From Leadbetterella sp. (GTDB taxonomy: Bacteria > Bacteroidota > Bacteroidia > Cytophagales > Spirosomataceae), in the NCBI GenBank assembly GCA_019638185.1, contig JAHBUH010000019.1, positions 1 to 64,000 on the forward strand: a stretch of DNA of 64,000 nucleotides. The letters are read 5' to 3'. Numbering within the stretch: position 1 is the first letter of the stretch; each line of letters begins with the position of its first letter. The notes below the pieces were generated by a model. It was not told where the DNA came from. It worked only from the letters and a program-made list of their open reading frames with translations, and ran no database searches. This document shows positions 1-7,837 of this stretch, in pieces. The position numbers and the translations under genes were made by a program.

Positions 1-2153
1 GTACGGACATTTCTCCCTGGGTGTTCAAAGCGCTGATTGCCACGGAGGATAAGCGTTTTGACCGGCATTCGGGCATTGACCTGCGCAGAATGGCCAGTGT
101 GGTGGTGGGAATCCTGACCGGTGATTCGGACCGGGGTGGGGGAAGTACCATTTCCCAGCAGCTGGCTAAGAACCTGTATAACACCCGCCGCAAGGAGATG
201 CGCGGGGTGCTGTATCGTATTCCTTTGCTGGGTACCCTCATTTATAAAGCCAAAGAGTGGATCACTGCTATTCAACTGGAAAAACGCTTCACCAAGGGGG
301 AGATCGTTACCATGTACCTCAATACCGTGGATTACGGAAACAATGCCTTCGGGATCAAGACGGCTGCCAAGACGTATTTTGATAAAACGCCGGATAAACT
401 GGATGTGTCGGAATCCGCCGTGCTGGTGGGTCTGCAGAAAGCCACCACGTATTATAATCCTATTCGTAACCCGGAGAACTCGAAGCGGAGACGGAATACG
501 GTACTGGGTCGCCTGGTGCAGAACGGTGACCTGGATGCCGCCGAGGCTGAAAAACTGATGGCGGAAGATATTAAGCTGGATGTGAATATCGAGGAGGCGA
601 GTGACGGGCTGGGGAATTATTTCAAAGTAGCCCTGGCCAAGCAGATTGAGAAGTGGGCCAAAGAGAAGGATATTGATATTGACATTTACCGTGACGGTCT
701 GAAGATTCATACCACCATTGATTCCCGCATGCAGATTTATGCGGAGTCAGCCGTGGAAACCCACATGCGGATGCTGCAGCGGGAGTTTGACGCCCAGTGG
801 AAGGATAAAAATCCCTGGACGTACGAAAACGGCGATGAGATCCCCAATTTTATTGAAACCGTAGCGAAAAGGACCCGGTATTACCAGCAGCTGGAAGTGA
901 AGTTTAACGGCAACCAGGACTCCATCAGGTATTACATGAATAAACCTATGCGGATGAAGCTTTTCAGCTGGAAAGGCCCCATAGAGAAGGAGATCAGCCA
1001 CATGGATTCGCTGCGGTATTACAAGCGCTTCCTGCAGGCGGGTATGATGGCTTACGACCCGTATTCCGGCTTTATTAAGGCCTGGGTAGGAGGCGTGGAT
1101 TTTGATCATTTCAAATATGACCATGTGCGCCAGGGCCGGCGTCAGCCCGGCTCGGTCTTTAAGCCGGTAGTGTATACGGCAGCTATAGACGGCCCGATGG
1201 ACCTGGGCCCATGTGACCGCCGCCAGGACAAGATGGTGGAACTGAAATGGAAGGAGAACGGAGAAGAAAAAGTGTGGCGCCCGCGGAACGCTAACGGCAC
1301 GTATTCAGGCGCTAACCTGACGTTAAGGTCGGCTCTGGCCCGGTCTGTAAATACGGTGGCTGTGCAATTGACGAATGAAATGAAGCCCCGCAGCGTGATT
1401 GAGTATGCCCGCAAGATGGGCATTACCTCTGACCTGGAGAACGTGGCGTCTATCGGCCTGGGTACCTCGGATGTATCGCTGTATGAGCTGGTGGCGGCCT
1501 ATGGTATTTTCCTGAACGAAGGCATCTACCGGGAGCCCATCCTGGTGTTTAAGATAGAAGACAGTAACGGCAAGATACTGGCGGAATTCAAGCCCGAAGA
1601 GCATCAGGCCATCCGGCCGGAATCTGCCTACCTGATGCAGTATATGCTGCGCGGTAACGTGGAGGAGTCGGGCGGAACGGGCCGGAGAATGTATAATTAT
1701 AGTGCTCTTTTCCGGAATGGTGGCCAGGTGGCCGGCAAAACAGGCACCACGTCTAATTACTCCGATGCCTGGTATGTGGGCTTTACCAAAGACCTGGTGT
1801 GTGGTGTATGGGTGGGCGGCGATGATCGGAGCATTCACTTCAAGGGGAGCCTGGGAGAAGGAAGTAAGTCGGCGCTGCCGGTTTTCGGTATCTTTATGAA
1901 TAATGTTTATACGGATAAAGCCCTGGGTTATGTGGCGGGACCTTTCCCTAAACCGGCTATAAAAATTCAGAAAGATTACCTGGGCTGTGCTTCCTATGAC
2001 GTGGAGGAAATCTTAGGTGACAGCCTGAATACGGCTGAAATAGACTCCATCCGTGCGTATAAGAACCGGTTCCGGGACGATTCGCTGATCCGCATGGATA
2101 AGCTGGAGCGCGCCCTGCCCATCCGGAAACCGGATAGCCTGAAGCTGCAGTAG
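1..2153 (+). CDS. Class A penicillin-binding protein (PBP1A-type), 5'-truncated by the window edge
   Basis: Bifunctional peptidoglycan glycosyltransferase/transpeptidase, which polymerises lipid II and cross-links stem peptides on the outer face of the inner membrane. The reading frame is open to the left edge (codons from base 3 read TDISPWVFKAL), so the N-terminal anchor and true start lie outside. Counting from the GTG at base 21, the GT51 motifs are ATEDKRFDRHSGID (about 7-20), GGGSTISQQLAKN (39-51) and a KAKEW...LEKRFTKGEI block. The transpeptidase triad is complete: SVFK with Ser378, SVN at 442-444 and KTGT at 573-576. All catalytic motifs are intact, so the gene should be functional. 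The C-terminus lacks an obvious extra domain. The next gene, ychF, starts 119 bases downstream and is probably a separate unit. Family assignment is firm; distinguishing PBP1A from PBP1B or PBP1C is less so. Confidence 0.95.
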   Translation, partial: TDISPWVFKALIATEDKRFDRHSGIDLRRMASVVVGILTGDSDRGGGSTISQQLAKNLYNTRRKEMRGVLYRIPLLGTLIYKAKEWITAIQLEKRFTKGEIVTMYLNTVDYGNNAFGIKTAAKTYFDKTPDKLDVSESAVLVGLQKATTYYNPIRNPENSKRRRNTVLGRLVQNGDLDAAEAEKLMAEDIKLDVNIEEASDGLGNYFKVALAKQIEKWAKEKDIDIDIYRDGLKIHTTIDSRMQIYAESAVETHMRMLQREFDAQWKDKNPWTYENGDEIPNFIETVAKRTRYYQQLEVKFNGNQDSIRYYMNKPMRMKLFSWKGPIEKEISHMDSLRYYKRFLQAGMMAYDPYSGFIKAWVGGVDFDHFKYDHVRQGRRQPGSVFKPVVYTAAIDGPMDLGPCDRRQDKMVELKWKENGEEKVWRPRNANGTYSGANLTLRSALARSVNTVAVQLTNEMKPRSVIEYARKMGITSDLENVASIGLGTSDVSLYELVAAYGIFLNEGIYREPILVFKIEDSNGKILAEFKPEEHQAIRPESAYLMQYMLRGNVEESGGTGRRMYNYSALFRNGGQVAGKTGTTSNYSDAWYVGFTKDLVCGVWVGGDDRSIHFKGSLGEGSKSALPVFGIFMNNVYTDKALGYVAGPFPKPAIKIQKDYLGCASYDVEEILGDSLNTAEIDSIRAYKNRFRDDSLIRMDKLERALPIRKPDSLKLQ

Positions 2154-2272
2154 GCGGGTGTTTTACCGCCGGACTGAGATTTACCTTTACGCTGAGGAGA
2201 TAAGGGCTTTTCGGGCCATGGTTAGGGATTGTGTGATAAAAAGCGTAATTTCGCGAAAAATTTTACAATCGT

Positions 2273-3376
2273 ATGGCTTTAAGGGCAGGGATCGTTGGTT
2301 TACCTAACGTAGGCAAGTCCACTTTATTCAACGCAGTTTCTACCAGCGCCAAGGCGCAGGCTTCCAATTACCGGTTCTGTACCATTGACCCTAACGTGGG
2401 CCTGGTGGATGTGCCCGATCAGCGGCTGGATCAGCTGGCTGAGCTGGTAAATCCCAATAAGGTGGTTCCCACGCAGATAGAGATCGTGGATATCGCCGGA
2501 CTGGTGAAAGGAGCGTCACGCGGGGAAGGACTGGGAAATAAGTTCCTGGGCAATATCCGTGAAGTAGATGCCATCATCCACGTAGTGCGGTGTTTTGAAG
2601 ATGAGAATGTACTGCGGGAGGAAGGGGCCATTAACCCGGTTTCCGATAAAGAAATTATAGATACTGAGCTGCAGCTGAAAGACCTGGAGTCGGTGGAAAA
2701 GAAAATACAGCGGATCCAGAAGCAGGCCCGTGTGGGCGGTGACGCCCAGGCTAAAATGGAGCTGGAGGTACTGGAGGCTGTGAAGCAGTGGCTGGAGCAG
2801 GGGAAAAATGTACGGGGGCTGGGCCTGACTAAAGAGCAGATGGTGGCCATTAATGACCTTTTCCTGTTAACCGTAAAACCCACGCTGTATGTGGCTAATG
2901 TAGACGAGGGTTCCATGCACACCGGGAACAAGTATTCGGAGGCTTTGCAGAAAGTAGCCAATGAGGAAGGTGCTGAACTTATTGTGCTGAACAACAGCAT
3001 TGAGGCGCAGATTGCAGAAATGGAAGATGCCGATGATAAGGCCATGTTTTTTGCCGAGTACAATATGGAGGAGCCCGGTCTGAATAAGCTGATCCGCTCA
3101 GCCTATAAGCTCCTGAACCTGGCTACTTATTTTACGGCCGGTGTGCAGGAAGTGCGGGCCTGGACCATCGGTAAGGGCTGGAAAGCGCCGCAGGCGGCCA
3201 GCGTGATCCATACCGATTTTGAAAAAGGATTTATCAAGGCCGAGGTGATCTCGTTTGAAGACCGGATCAAATACAAGACCGAGGCGGGCTGTCGCGATGC
3301 CGGTAAGCTGCGTATTGAAGGCAAAGAATATATAGTGCAGGACGGTGACGTGATGCATTTCCGGTTTAACGTGTAA
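2273..3376 (+). CDS. ychF: Redox-regulated ATPase YchF (Obg family)
   Basis: Universally conserved cytoplasmic P-loop ATPase of the TRAFAC/Obg group that associates with ribosomes. The G1 loop GLPNVGKSTLFNA is at residues 9-21, the G3 motif DIAGLVKGAS lies near residue 73, and the usual NKxD G4 is replaced by NVDE, the change that gives YchF/OLA1 proteins ATP rather than GTP preference. A coiled-coil insert (about 130-170) is followed by a C-terminal TGS-like domain ending in QDGDVMHFRFNV. The length of 367 aa fits the family. An imperfect TAnnTTTG-like -7 box (TAATTTCG, 2246-2253) lies just upstream, so it may have its own promoter. Start ATG at 2273 matches the family N-terminus. Confidence 0.97.
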   Translation: MALRAGIVGLPNVGKSTLFNAVSTSAKAQASNYRFCTIDPNVGLVDVPDQRLDQLAELVNPNKVVPTQIEIVDIAGLVKGASRGEGLGNKFLGNIREVDAIIHVVRCFEDENVLREEGAINPVSDKEIIDTELQLKDLESVEKKIQRIQKQARVGGDAQAKMELEVLEAVKQWLEQGKNVRGLGLTKEQMVAINDLFLLTVKPTLYVANVDEGSMHTGNKYSEALQKVANEEGAELIVLNNSIEAQIAEMEDADDKAMFFAEYNMEEPGLNKLIRSAYKLLNLATYFTAGVQEVRAWTIGKGWKAPQAASVIHTDFEKGFIKAEVISFEDRIKYKTEAGCRDAGKLRIEGKEYIVQDGDVMHFRFNV

Positions 3377-3444
3377 TACATTAATTCTGCTTATCCAGGG
3401 TCATTTCAAAAAACTGGGCCCGGCTTATTGTTTTTAAAGGATGA

Positions 3445-4263
3445 TTATAAAAGCGCAAAGGTGACCTCGAATACAATGGTTTTGTAAATAATGGTAAGCA
3501 TGGCCGTATGCAGACAGACGAATAGAAACCCCTTGACCAGGGCTATCCACCACTTTTCCATAAATACTTTCCGGAACAAAACAGACACGTATACTATAAA
3601 TATTACAGAGAGCAGGAAGCTGATCTTGCCCTCTGTAAGGTAGCTGGGGGAATTCGTGATCCTGATGATAGCGAGGTATAAAGGCGGAAATAAAAGATAA
3701 AAGGCCAGCACATAGAAAATGTTTATTTCCGTGGCCAGTATAAAATTATCAAAGAGGTGCCGTTTTTTGTAGAAATACAGTAGCCAGAGCAGGGGAACCG
3801 TAAACGGGATCAGCAGGAGCAGCAGTATTTTGGAGGTACTCTGGGATTTTTGATGAAACTTTTCCGCGAGCTGTGCTTCTGTCAGGTTTTCCTGCTGTAT
3901 TCTCTTTTCAATCTGCCCGCTGATGTAAGGGCCCGTGAACCTGATATTCTTATAATATTTCATTTCCATGTTCAGCCCGGAAAATAAGGGAAAAACAAGG
4001 TACAGCACCACCACTAACAAGTAAAAGGAAACCGGCTTGTAGTATTTCTGGCGCAGTCCATTGCTGTAATCCTTTGATAATTTACCCGGATGCAGGAAGA
4101 GGGTCTTCAAAGTGGTAAAAAACTTTCCTTCAAAGTGGGTAATGAAATGAACGGCTTCGCCGAAGAGCTTTTTGACGGATTTATCTTCTTCCGTATAAAC
4201 TTTCTGCCCGCAGTGATTGCAGTATTTCCCGTTTACTTCTGCGTTGCAATTTTTACATTCCAT
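3445..4263 (-). CDS. DUF3667 zinc-ribbon membrane protein
   Basis: The N-terminus carries a four-cysteine zinc ribbon (C3, C6, C15, C18), followed by the characteristic FEGKFFTTLKTLFLHPGKL and GLRQKYYKPVSFYLL segments of DUF3667. Roughly five hydrophobic segments follow (VSFYLLVVVLYLVFPLF, ILLLLLIPFTVPLLWLLYF, FYVLAFYLLFPPLYLAII, ISFLLSVIFIVYVSVLF, GFLFVCLHTAMLTII), so it is an inner-membrane protein with a cytoplasmic metal-binding head. The family is common in Bacteroidota and has no established function. It converges with ychF, and no clear terminator hairpin is visible in the 68-base gap. No partner gene suggests its role. Family identification is good; function is unknown. Confidence 0.8.
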   Translation of the reverse strand: MECKNCNAEVNGKYCNHCGQKVYTEEDKSVKKLFGEAVHFITHFEGKFFTTLKTLFLHPGKLSKDYSNGLRQKYYKPVSFYLLVVVLYLVFPLFSGLNMEMKYYKNIRFTGPYISGQIEKRIQQENLTEAQLAEKFHQKSQSTSKILLLLLIPFTVPLLWLLYFYKKRHLFDNFILATEINIFYVLAFYLLFPPLYLAIIRITNSPSYLTEGKISFLLSVIFIVYVSVLFRKVFMEKWWIALVKGFLFVCLHTAMLTIIYKTIVFEVTFALL

Positions 4264-4454
4264 GGGCTTTAAGGTTATTTTGCCTTTTCAAAAAAGCGTT
4301 CCGGGGAAACATCTCTTTCCGGCTCCTTCAAAAGTAGAGGATCTGGCCAACCCGGAATTGTAAAAATTTCCGTTTTTTACATGGGAGGTGTGTAATCCAT
4401 TGAATGCCAATTTTTAATACTCTATATTTATGCCGGCTAATTTATTGCTGTTTC

Positions 4455-5264
4455 ATGAACGTAAGTTTTTACCGGCCTCACTCCCTGTTAAAGGAATACA
4501 TCAAAGGGTATACCATCAGCAACCTGAGCAGTACGGGAATCGAGCTGATTCCCGGGGGATATCCGGCCATGGGGATCGTGTTAGATGACGCCGTGCAGAT
4601 TGAGGACCAGGAGAGTAAGCAGCAGTATAATTTCCCCGTGCATTTCCTGGGGCAGGTTACGGAGTTTCACCGGTTTATAGCCAGCGTACAGAATATCATT
4701 AATGTAATCTTTGAGCCCTGGGCACCGTATGAGCTGTTCGGGCTGCCGCAATGGGAGTTTGCCAATACGGGTACCGACGGGCATGCCTTCATCCCGGAAG
4801 CGGAACCTTTACACGCCTGGCTGAGAGAAAGCCGCCATAACTCCCTGAAGTGCATTGAAATACTGGACCGGTATTTTCTGACTCTCCTTTCCGGTCATTC
4901 GGCCCGCTCAAAAATCCCGCCTGCGTTTTTTCGTCATATACAGGCTGAGCGAGGCAATCTCACCCAGAAAGAGATCTTGTCCAGGGTGTATATGGGGAAG
5001 ACAAAGTTTCATGAAGAGTTTAAGAATGTTACCGGCATCTCCTCCAAGATGTATTGCCGCATCATCCGCTTTAACCGGGTTTATTCCGATGTGCTGGCAA
5101 AAGATGCGGTGCGCTGGAAGGAGCTGATCTATGATGATTATTATGATCAGGCCCATTTTATAAAGGAGTTTCGTCATTTTACGGCGGCCAGCCCTTCCAA
5201 AAAGGATATTCACGCACCGGGCCTGTGCCAGCATCTGCTGATGGCGGCGAAGGGAAATGGTTAA
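4455..5264 (+). CDS. AraC-family transcriptional regulator
   Basis: Predicted cytoplasmic DNA-binding regulator. I place the start at ATG 4455 (MNVSFYRPHSLLKEYIKGY) rather than ATG 4404, because the 17 extra residues are hydrophobic and Cys-rich, unlike the family's N-terminus. The N-terminal ~150 residues match the cupin-like sensor seen in Bacteroidota AraC proteins (ELIPGGYPAMGIVL, PVHFLGQVTEFHRF). The C-terminal region holds the two helix-turn-helix units: RVYMGKTKFHEEFKNVTGIS, RIIRFNRVY, and DDYYDQAHFIKEFRHFTAASP, the classic second-HTH signature. The convergent neighbour's stop codon shares a hairpin with this gene's stop. The target and inducer cannot be told from sequence. Confidence 0.88.
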   Translation: MNVSFYRPHSLLKEYIKGYTISNLSSTGIELIPGGYPAMGIVLDDAVQIEDQESKQQYNFPVHFLGQVTEFHRFIASVQNIINVIFEPWAPYELFGLPQWEFANTGTDGHAFIPEAEPLHAWLRESRHNSLKCIEILDRYFLTLLSGHSARSKIPPAFFRHIQAERGNLTQKEILSRVYMGKTKFHEEFKNVTGISSKMYCRIIRFNRVYSDVLAKDAVRWKELIYDDYYDQAHFIKEFRHFTAASPSKKDIHAPGLCQHLLMAAKGNG

Positions 5265-5282
5265 GGGGGCGGACCCCCTTAA
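5261..5282. terminator. Bidirectional hairpin containing both convergent stop codons
   Basis: A perfect 9-bp stem (TTAAGGGGG / CCCCCTTAA) with a 4-base loop. The TAA of the AraC gene (5262-5264) and the TAA of the minus-strand gene (5279-5281) sit in opposite arms. There is no U-tract, so intrinsic termination is plausible rather than certain. It may instead act as an mRNA 3'-end protecting structure for both transcripts. Confidence 0.55.
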
Positions 5283-6436
5283 TCTGCTGTCACGTCAATT
5301 ATGCCTTCCATATTTTCCAGCCGGGCCATAAGTCCCCAGCCGTAAAAGTCATTGGCTACGCCAATAAGCAGCTCATTAGCGCCGGCTTTTAACTGCAGGG
5401 GTGCCCGGGTGTTCGAGATGGATATGCGGCCGTTAGGGTATTTTTGCATGGTAATGTCTTCCCAGAAATGGTTTTTGTCTGCCAGTACCATTTTACCGTT
5501 CAGAACTACCCATATCTCATCACTGAAACCTAGTTGAAGCAGAGTTTTAAAGGCTTCCCGGGTCACAATGTTGGCTTTAAGCCAGACGATCTTCCTGTCG
5601 GTATAGTACTTGCCTTCGGCATTGATCCCGGAATTAGCCCCGAACTTCCGGGTGAGGTTCACCATGCCCCGCCGCTCGGCAGAGAGTGTTTCGGTATATT
5701 GAGAAGGGGCCGGCAGCCGGGTAGATACCGGTTCGGTGCCTGATGGCAGGGGCTCAGGAGTGGTAGCTTTCCAGAGTCGGATGTATTTGGGGTCGTGATC
5801 GGTTATATCGGGCAATGCTTCCGGATGCAGGCCCTCGGTTTTACCGGGGTATACTGCCAGGTTAGAGATCATGGAATACCCTTCAAAAGCCAGGGTTCCC
5901 TGGCCGGTTCTTCCTTCCAGTTCAGGGATATCCAATGCGGATTTTGGAGAATGATTCAGAAAGACCCGTAGGCGTTTTCCTGAAATAACCAGTTTTACCC
6001 GGTTCCATTCATTGGGTCTTAATTGGGCCGGAGCCTGGTATTCATCGTACATGTCCCACATATTTATCCCATCCAGGTAGGGGGCATACTGAATGCCGTC
6101 ATTGGCATATTTGCTACTGGCTTTGCCGTTTGCAGACAGGGCGATTTCGAAAGCCTTGGACCGGAAATACACGATCTCCTGCTCCTTATCGTCTTTCCTT
6201 CTGAAATAAATGGAATAGGCAAATTCGGGTAAAAGCGGCTTTAAGTCGTACTCAATGGTACCGTCTTTAAAAACATAATTTTTTAAAACCACGGGTCCGG
6301 AATGGGTATCTAATTTCATTACCCCGGCTTCTTTAAATACGGCTTTTCCCTCCCAGCTTTCCCGGGTAAGTGGCACTTGCTGGGCCAGGCAGGAGTAGCC
6401 CAGCAGGCATAAAATAAGAGCGATCTTTGTTTTCAT
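5279..6436 (-). CDS. Secreted LamG/concanavalin-like beta-sandwich protein, function unknown
   Basis: I place the start at ATG 6434-6436 (MKTKIALILCLLGYSCLAQQ), which gives a clear Sec signal peptide; the upstream ATG at 6490 adds 18 non-signal residues. The mature protein has a LamG/DUF1080-like beta-sandwich in its first half (GTIEYDLKPL, FAYSIYFRRKDD, NEWNRVKLVISGKRLRVFLN, ISNLAVYPG) and a second beta-rich domain near the C-terminus (DEIWVVLNGKMVL, LKAGANELLIGVANDFYGWGLMARLE), like the ligand-binding jelly-rolls on glycosidases. No catalytic motif is recognised. It is transcribed divergently from a membrane-bound regulator whose C-terminal domain looks like the same beta-sandwich. Likely periplasmic or surface-exposed. 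Confidence 0.75.
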   Translation of the reverse strand: MKTKIALILCLLGYSCLAQQVPLTRESWEGKAVFKEAGVMKLDTHSGPVVLKNYVFKDGTIEYDLKPLLPEFAYSIYFRRKDDKEQEIVYFRSKAFEIALSANGKASSKYANDGIQYAPYLDGINMWDMYDEYQAPAQLRPNEWNRVKLVISGKRLRVFLNHSPKSALDIPELEGRTGQGTLAFEGYSMISNLAVYPGKTEGLHPEALPDITDHDPKYIRLWKATTPEPLPSGTEPVSTRLPAPSQYTETLSAERRGMVNLTRKFGANSGINAEGKYYTDRKIVWLKANIVTREAFKTLLQLGFSDEIWVVLNGKMVLADKNHFWEDITMQKYPNGRISISNTRAPLQLKAGANELLIGVANDFYGWGLMARLENMEGIIDVTAD

Positions 6437-6484
6437 TATTAGAGTTTTTTTTGCAAAACTTTGAAGAATCTGCGGGTTAGCCGG

Positions 6485-6512
6485 TTTCAAAACCGTTTCA
6501 AGTTAATTTCAA
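6485..6512. promoter_or_regulatory. Three TTTCAA direct repeats at exact 11-bp spacing (candidate operator)
   Basis: TTTCAA occurs at 6485-6490, 6496-6501 and 6507-6512, i.e. on one helical face, inside the divergent intergenic region between the secreted LamG-like gene and the membrane regulator gene. Helically phased direct repeats are typical of operators bound cooperatively. The regulator encoded at 6554 is the obvious candidate ligand. No experimental or comparative support is available here. Confidence 0.45.
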
Positions 6513-6536
6513 GTCCGCTCATGTTTTGGATGTTCG

Positions 6537-6544
6537 TATCTTTG
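6537..6544 (+). promoter_or_regulatory. Bacteroidota -7 element TATCTTTG
   Basis: An exact match to the TAnnTTTG -7 consensus, 9 bases before the ATG at 6554. Transcription starting about 7 bases downstream would give a nearly leaderless mRNA. No convincing -33 element is visible at the usual spacing. Confidence 0.4.
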
Positions 6545-6553
6545 AAATGAATT

Positions 6554-7741
6554 ATGGAAGAGCTGATACAGGAATTGGAGGAAAAGCTGGGCTGGGGTGA
6601 CAGCCGGCACTGGAGCCGGTATGATTTTGAGAGGCTGAGTGAACGGATTATGGCTGAAACTAAAACCGCCCTGAGCGTGTCTACTTTAATGCGGGTCTTC
6701 GGGAAAGTGGAGTACCGCAGCCGTCCATCAGTAACCACTTTGAACACATTGGCTCAGTTTCTGGGTTACACCGACTGGCGAAATTTCTCTGCCCGTCATG
6801 ATTCTGCTGAGCTTGTTCTCCCTGCCCGGCCCCGGAAAGCAAGATTATGGTACCTCCTCCTGCTGGGCGGTGCACTGATCAGCATCCTGCTTTTTCTTTC
6901 CGGGAAAGAGACCCTGTATCGCAGCGAAGATTTCTCCTTCTCCTCCCGGAAGGTCCTGACCACCGGCGTGCCTAACTCGGTGGTATTTGATTATGATGCC
7001 AGCCGCGCCGGTGCCGGCGATTCCGTCTATATCAGCCAGGATTGGGACATCAGCCGCAAAATCCCGGTCAGCAGGAAAGATAAGCACCATTCCTCCATCT
7101 ACTATTTCCCCGGGTATTTTAAGGCAAAACTGTTGGTGGGCTCGCAGGTAGTGAAAGAACACAGCATCTGTATCATGACCGATGGCTGGTTAGGGCTGAT
7201 TGAAAATACGCAGAAAGGTGAGCCCTTTTACCTTAAGGATATCCGGGATCCTGAAACCGGGGTGGTTTCCGTAAAAGATTCAATGGAAAACGGGCAGCCG
7301 CTCCCCGCCAGCCTGTATAACGTCAGGGAATTTAAAGGTATCCTTTCCGATGATTTTGTTTTTGAAACGGAGGTGAAAGGAAGCAGTACGGGCATTTGCG
7401 AACGACTGAACCTCTTCCTCCTGGCGGAAGATGATATTTTGACGATACCCTTGGTAAAAAAGGGGTGCACCGGCGACCTGCAGATTTACGCGTTCGGACA
7501 TACAGAAAACAGCCGGAATACGGATCTCACCGGTTTTGGGGTGGATCCCCGCCAATGGAATAAAGTAAGGATAGCCATAAACAGCGGAAAGCTGAAAATT
7601 CTGATCAATCAGAAAGAAGTTTACACAAAAGATATGCAGGTTAAGCCGGCTACGATCTCCGGGGTATTGTTCCGGTTTTCAGGGGGCGGGGCGGTTAGAA
7701 ATACCCTTTTTGAGTCGGGGAGAAACCGGGTGGAGCTTTAG
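6554..7741 (+). CDS. Membrane-anchored one-component regulator with C-terminal LamG-like sensor
   Basis: Residues 1-85 are a helical, predicted DNA-binding domain widespread in Bacteroidota regulators (LSVSTLMRVFGKVEYRS, TLNTLAQFLGYTDWRNF). One transmembrane segment follows (LWYLLLLGGALISILLFLSG, about 97-115). The rest is periplasmic and beta-rich, ending in a LamG-like fold (FVFETEVKGS, RQWNKVRIAINSGKLKILIN). This resembles a ToxR-type layout in which an extracytoplasmic domain senses and an N-terminal domain binds DNA. It is divergent from a secreted protein with a related beta-sandwich and probably controls it through the shared intergenic region. DNA binding is inferred from family resemblance, not demonstrated. 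Confidence 0.7.
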   Translation: MEELIQELEEKLGWGDSRHWSRYDFERLSERIMAETKTALSVSTLMRVFGKVEYRSRPSVTTLNTLAQFLGYTDWRNFSARHDSAELVLPARPRKARLWYLLLLGGALISILLFLSGKETLYRSEDFSFSSRKVLTTGVPNSVVFDYDASRAGAGDSVYISQDWDISRKIPVSRKDKHHSSIYYFPGYFKAKLLVGSQVVKEHSICIMTDGWLGLIENTQKGEPFYLKDIRDPETGVVSVKDSMENGQPLPASLYNVREFKGILSDDFVFETEVKGSSTGICERLNLFLLAEDDILTIPLVKKGCTGDLQIYAFGHTENSRNTDLTGFGVDPRQWNKVRIAINSGKLKILINQKEVYTKDMQVKPATISGVLFRFSGGGAVRNTLFESGRNRVEL

Positions 7742-7754
7742 ATATGGGACTGTA

Positions 7755-7781
7755 GGGATGACAGGATTTGAACCTGCGACC
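7755..7781 (-). pseudogene. tRNA 3'-end remnant (tRNA-Pro-like)
   Basis: On the minus strand this 27-base stretch reads as the end of a tRNA: variable-loop edge, the T-arm with GGTTCAAATCC and the 3' acceptor strand ending in CATCCC. It most resembles a Bacteroidota tRNA-Pro from memory. The anticodon arm, D-arm and 5' acceptor strand are absent, so it is not a functional tRNA. Such fragments are commonly left where integrases use a tRNA 3' end as an attachment site. No integrase is present nearby. Confidence 0.6.
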
Positions 7782-7796
7782 ATATGAAAACCGAGA

Positions 7797-7837
7797 GGAG
7801 CTTTAAATGCGGGTGTATAAGGCCCGATTAAAGCTCC
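7797..7837. terminator. Hairpin between convergent genes, overlapping the response-regulator stop
   Basis: Arms GGAGCTTTAA (7797-7806) and TTAAAGCTCC (7828-7837) are perfect complements, with an inner CGGG/CCCG pairing (7810-7813 / 7823-7826). The minus-strand stop codon at 7828-7830 is inside the stem. It lies between two converging genes and could terminate either transcript; no long U-tract follows. Confidence 0.45.

Noticed and set aside
2153-2170. Small GGCGGGT/ACCGCC hairpin after the penicillin-binding protein
   Set aside because: Short and bulged, with no T-run; too weak to call a terminator.
7755-7781. Intact tRNA gene
   Set aside because: Only T-arm and 3' acceptor are present; the anticodon and D-arms and 5' acceptor strand are missing in the flanking sequence.
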